A DNA stretch of 64,000 bases from Streptomyces fradiae (GTDB taxonomy: Bacteria > Actinomycetota > Actinomycetes > Streptomycetales > Streptomycetaceae), in the NCBI RefSeq assembly GCF_041270065.1, contig NZ_CP065958.1, positions 2,914,001 through 2,978,000 of the forward strand, given 5' to 3'. Both the position numbers and the translations under genes were made by a program. A model generated the notes under the pieces. That model was not told the DNA's origin. It saw only the letters and a list, made by a program, of their open reading frames with translations, and made no database searches. Position 1 is the stretch's first letter. The number at the start of each line of letters is the position of its first letter. Below, one piece after another: positions 62,437-64,000 of the stretch.

Positions 62437-64000
62437 ATGCAGATCCGGCTGACCGTCCTCGCGCCGCACGCCGGCCACGGCGCCGGCCGCGCCTGCGACG
62501 TGCTCGTCACCGCGCCCGCGGGGACCGAGCTGGCCGCCGTGGCCTCCTCGCTCGCCGCGGCCGTCTCCGGCCCCGACACCTCCTCCTCCGGCACCACCGT
62601 GCTGTACGCGGGCGAGAAGCGCCTCGACACCCGCCGCTGTCTGCTCGGCGAGCCGCCGCTGGTCGACGGGGCGGTGCTCTCCCTCCAGGTGCCCGGCCCG
62701 GACGAGGTCATGGCCGAGGTCATGGGCGAGGGCGCCCCGGCCCGGCTGCACGTGGTGGCGGGCCCGGACGCCGGCGGGGTGCATCTGCTGCACGGCGGGG
62801 CGAACGGCGGAGCGATCAGAATCGGCCGTTCTGTGGACGCGGACGTTCCGCTCGACGACCCGGACGTCTCGCGGGTCCACTGCACCGTGACGGTCGGCCC
62901 CGACGGCCGGGTCACGGTCACCGACCAGGGCTCCACCAACGGCACGACCCTCGACGGCGCCCCGGTCGGCCCCCGGCCCGTCCGCTTCCCGCCCGGCGGC
63001 ACCCTCCGGGTCGGCGAGTCCGCCCTGCGCCTGTCCCCCGGCGGGTCCGGCGGTACGGGCACGAGTGCAGGTACGCGTACGGGCGGGGGCGCCGACGCGA
63101 GCCCCGGCGCCGACTCCGCCACGGACGAGGTCCGGCTGCCGACCGCCCCCGACGGCGAGGGCCATCTGCGGGTCGCCCTGCGCGCCCCGGAGGCCCCGGG
63201 CGGTACGGCGGAGCCGGGCGCGGCCCCCGCACCGTACGGACGCGTGGAGGACGAGGACCACGACCGTGGCGACGACTCCCACGACTCCCCCGCCCACGCG
63301 CGCGTGGAGGAGCCCGCCGACCCCGACTCCGACTCCGCCGGCGAGGCCGAGTCCCACAGCAGGACCCGGCAGACCCGCCGCCGCGGCCTCGGCGCCTGGG
63401 CCCGGCGGCTCGCGGGCGGCCGGGACGAGGACCGGGACGGCGAGTACGGCGTGGCCCCGGTCCCGGCCTTCGCCGCCGGCGCCCGCCCCGGCGCCGGCGG
63501 CGACGGCGCCGCCCTGCCCGCCCCCGACAGCTGGCCGGATCCCGCCGCGGTCCTGCTCACCGCGCTCGGCCCCGGCCGGCGCCTGTGGGAGCGGGGCCCC
63601 GGCCATCCCGAGGCCCTGGTGGTCCGGCTCGGCACGACCGACCGCGCCGACCTGTCCGGCGTGCCCGTCACCGTCGGGCTGCGCGAGGCGGGCTCGCTCG
63701 GCCTCGCCGGGCCGGCGCCCCGGCTCGGCGGCCTGGCCCGTTCCGTGGTCGCCCAGCTGGCCGCCCTGCACTCCCCCGCCGACCTGGAGATCGTCCTGGT
63801 CAGCGCCGACCGCAACCGCCCCCTGGAGGAGCGGCGCCGGGACTGGGCCTGGCTCGGCTGGCTGCCGCACACCCGCCCGGCGCACGGCCAGGACTGCCGG
63901 CTGCTCCTCGCGTACGACCGCGACCAGGCCCACGCCCGGTTCACCGAGCTCACCCGGCGGCTGGACGACGGGCCGCTCGGCCCCGGCTGGCCCAGCGCCG
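62437..64000 (+). CDS. FHA-FtsK/SpoIIIE-type ATPase, 5' part (cut by window end)
   Basis: 521 codons visible from ATG. The start MQIRLTVLAP is followed by an N-terminal domain. An FHA domain follows (IRIGRSVDADVPL; VSRVHCTVTV; DQGSTNGTTLDG), with the phosphothreonine-binding residues R, S and N present. A Gly/Asp/Glu-rich linker and a basic segment (TRQTRRRGLGAWARRL) come next. The FtsK domains lie beyond the window. This is the EssC/EccC-like layout seen in actinobacterial type VII systems and beside kinases; the FHA domain may read the adjacent kinases' products. Left partner of the T7 island in function is an inference. Confidence 0.85.
   Translation, partial: MQIRLTVLAPHAGHGAGRACDVLVTAPAGTELAAVASSLAAAVSGPDTSSSGTTVLYAGEKRLDTRRCLLGEPPLVDGAVLSLQVPGPDEVMAEVMGEGAPARLHVVAGPDAGGVHLLHGGANGGAIRIGRSVDADVPLDDPDVSRVHCTVTVGPDGRVTVTDQGSTNGTTLDGAPVGPRPVRFPPGGTLRVGESALRLSPGGSGGTGTSAGTRTGGGADASPGADSATDEVRLPTAPDGEGHLRVALRAPEAPGGTAEPGAAPAPYGRVEDEDHDRGDDSHDSPAHARVEEPADPDSDSAGEAESHSRTRQTRRRGLGAWARRLAGGRDEDRDGEYGVAPVPAFAAGARPGAGGDGAALPAPDSWPDPAAVLLTALGPGRRLWERGPGHPEALVVRLGTTDRADLSGVPVTVGLREAGSLGLAGPAPRLGGLARSVVAQLAALHSPADLEIVLVSADRNRPLEERRRDWAWLGWLPHTRPAHGQDCRLLLAYDRDQAHARFTELTRRLDDGPLGPGWPSA

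Overview
The window is high-GC (about 73%) DNA with Streptomyces gene content and order. GTG and TTG starts are common, the tmRNA tag reads ANTKRDSFALAA, a sortase-E LAETG surface protein is present, and the run YqgE - murA - HU - malic enzyme - HelD, followed by nnaR/narK, tmRNA-smpB-ctp-ftsX-ftsE, prfB and two Ser/Thr kinases, matches what I remember of the S. coelicolor core chromosome around SCO2943-SCO2975. I have not checked that order against a database.

Layout. 0-9.4 kb: 3' part of an MFS exporter, a Lon/S16-like membrane protease, a Tat-exported alpha/beta hydrolase, an ArsR-type and an IclR-type regulator, a DEAD-box helicase, a Doc/RHH toxin-antitoxin pair and an MFS exporter. 9.6 kb: tRNA-Cys(GCA) with a strong terminator. 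9.7-23.7 kb: a single-strand array of about 13 genes that looks like a type VII (ESX-like) secretion-associated island. It has a WXG/ESX-like leader protein, a WXG-Pro/Gly-rich protein, a mycosin-type S8 protease, and then three consecutive three-gene modules (small Gly-linker helical protein / large protein with a hydrophobic segment near the C-terminus / lipoprotein). Two modules are clear paralogs and the third carries a DUF1023-type hydrolase. 23.8-28.2 kb: an operon for a xanthine-dehydrogenase-family molybdoenzyme whose canonical active-site motifs are degenerate. 28.5-33.9 kb: a GH20 hexosaminidase with a sugar ABC importer. 34.1-35.7 kb: a DUF3039 gene and a lone TnpB inserted beside it.

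35.8-43 kb is housekeeping: YqgE, murA, HU, ACT-malic enzyme, a structured small RNA, and HelD. 43-51.5 kb: CGNR and MmyB-type regulators, a GNAT acetyltransferase, the nitrate regulator NnaR with transporter NarK, LysR plus MFS, and a GH18 protein. 51.7-58.6 kb: tmRNA, smpB, C-terminal protease, ftsX, ftsE, a zinc-ribbon microprotein, a repeat-rich LAETG protein and prfB. 58.7-64 kb: two eukaryotic-type kinases (PkaB/PkaA-like) and, divergent, the start of an FHA-FtsK/SpoIIIE (EssC/EccC-like) ATPase cut by the window end.

The most novel candidate is the 9.7-23.7 kb island. Its modular design, with a conserved body, a hydrophobic segment, a diverged tail and a diverged lipoprotein beside each large protein, suggests a family of secreted effector/adaptor/lipoprotein cassettes tied to an ESX-like pathway. 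No EccB, EccD or EccE membrane components are in the window. All functional statements are inferences from sequence reading; no searches were run.
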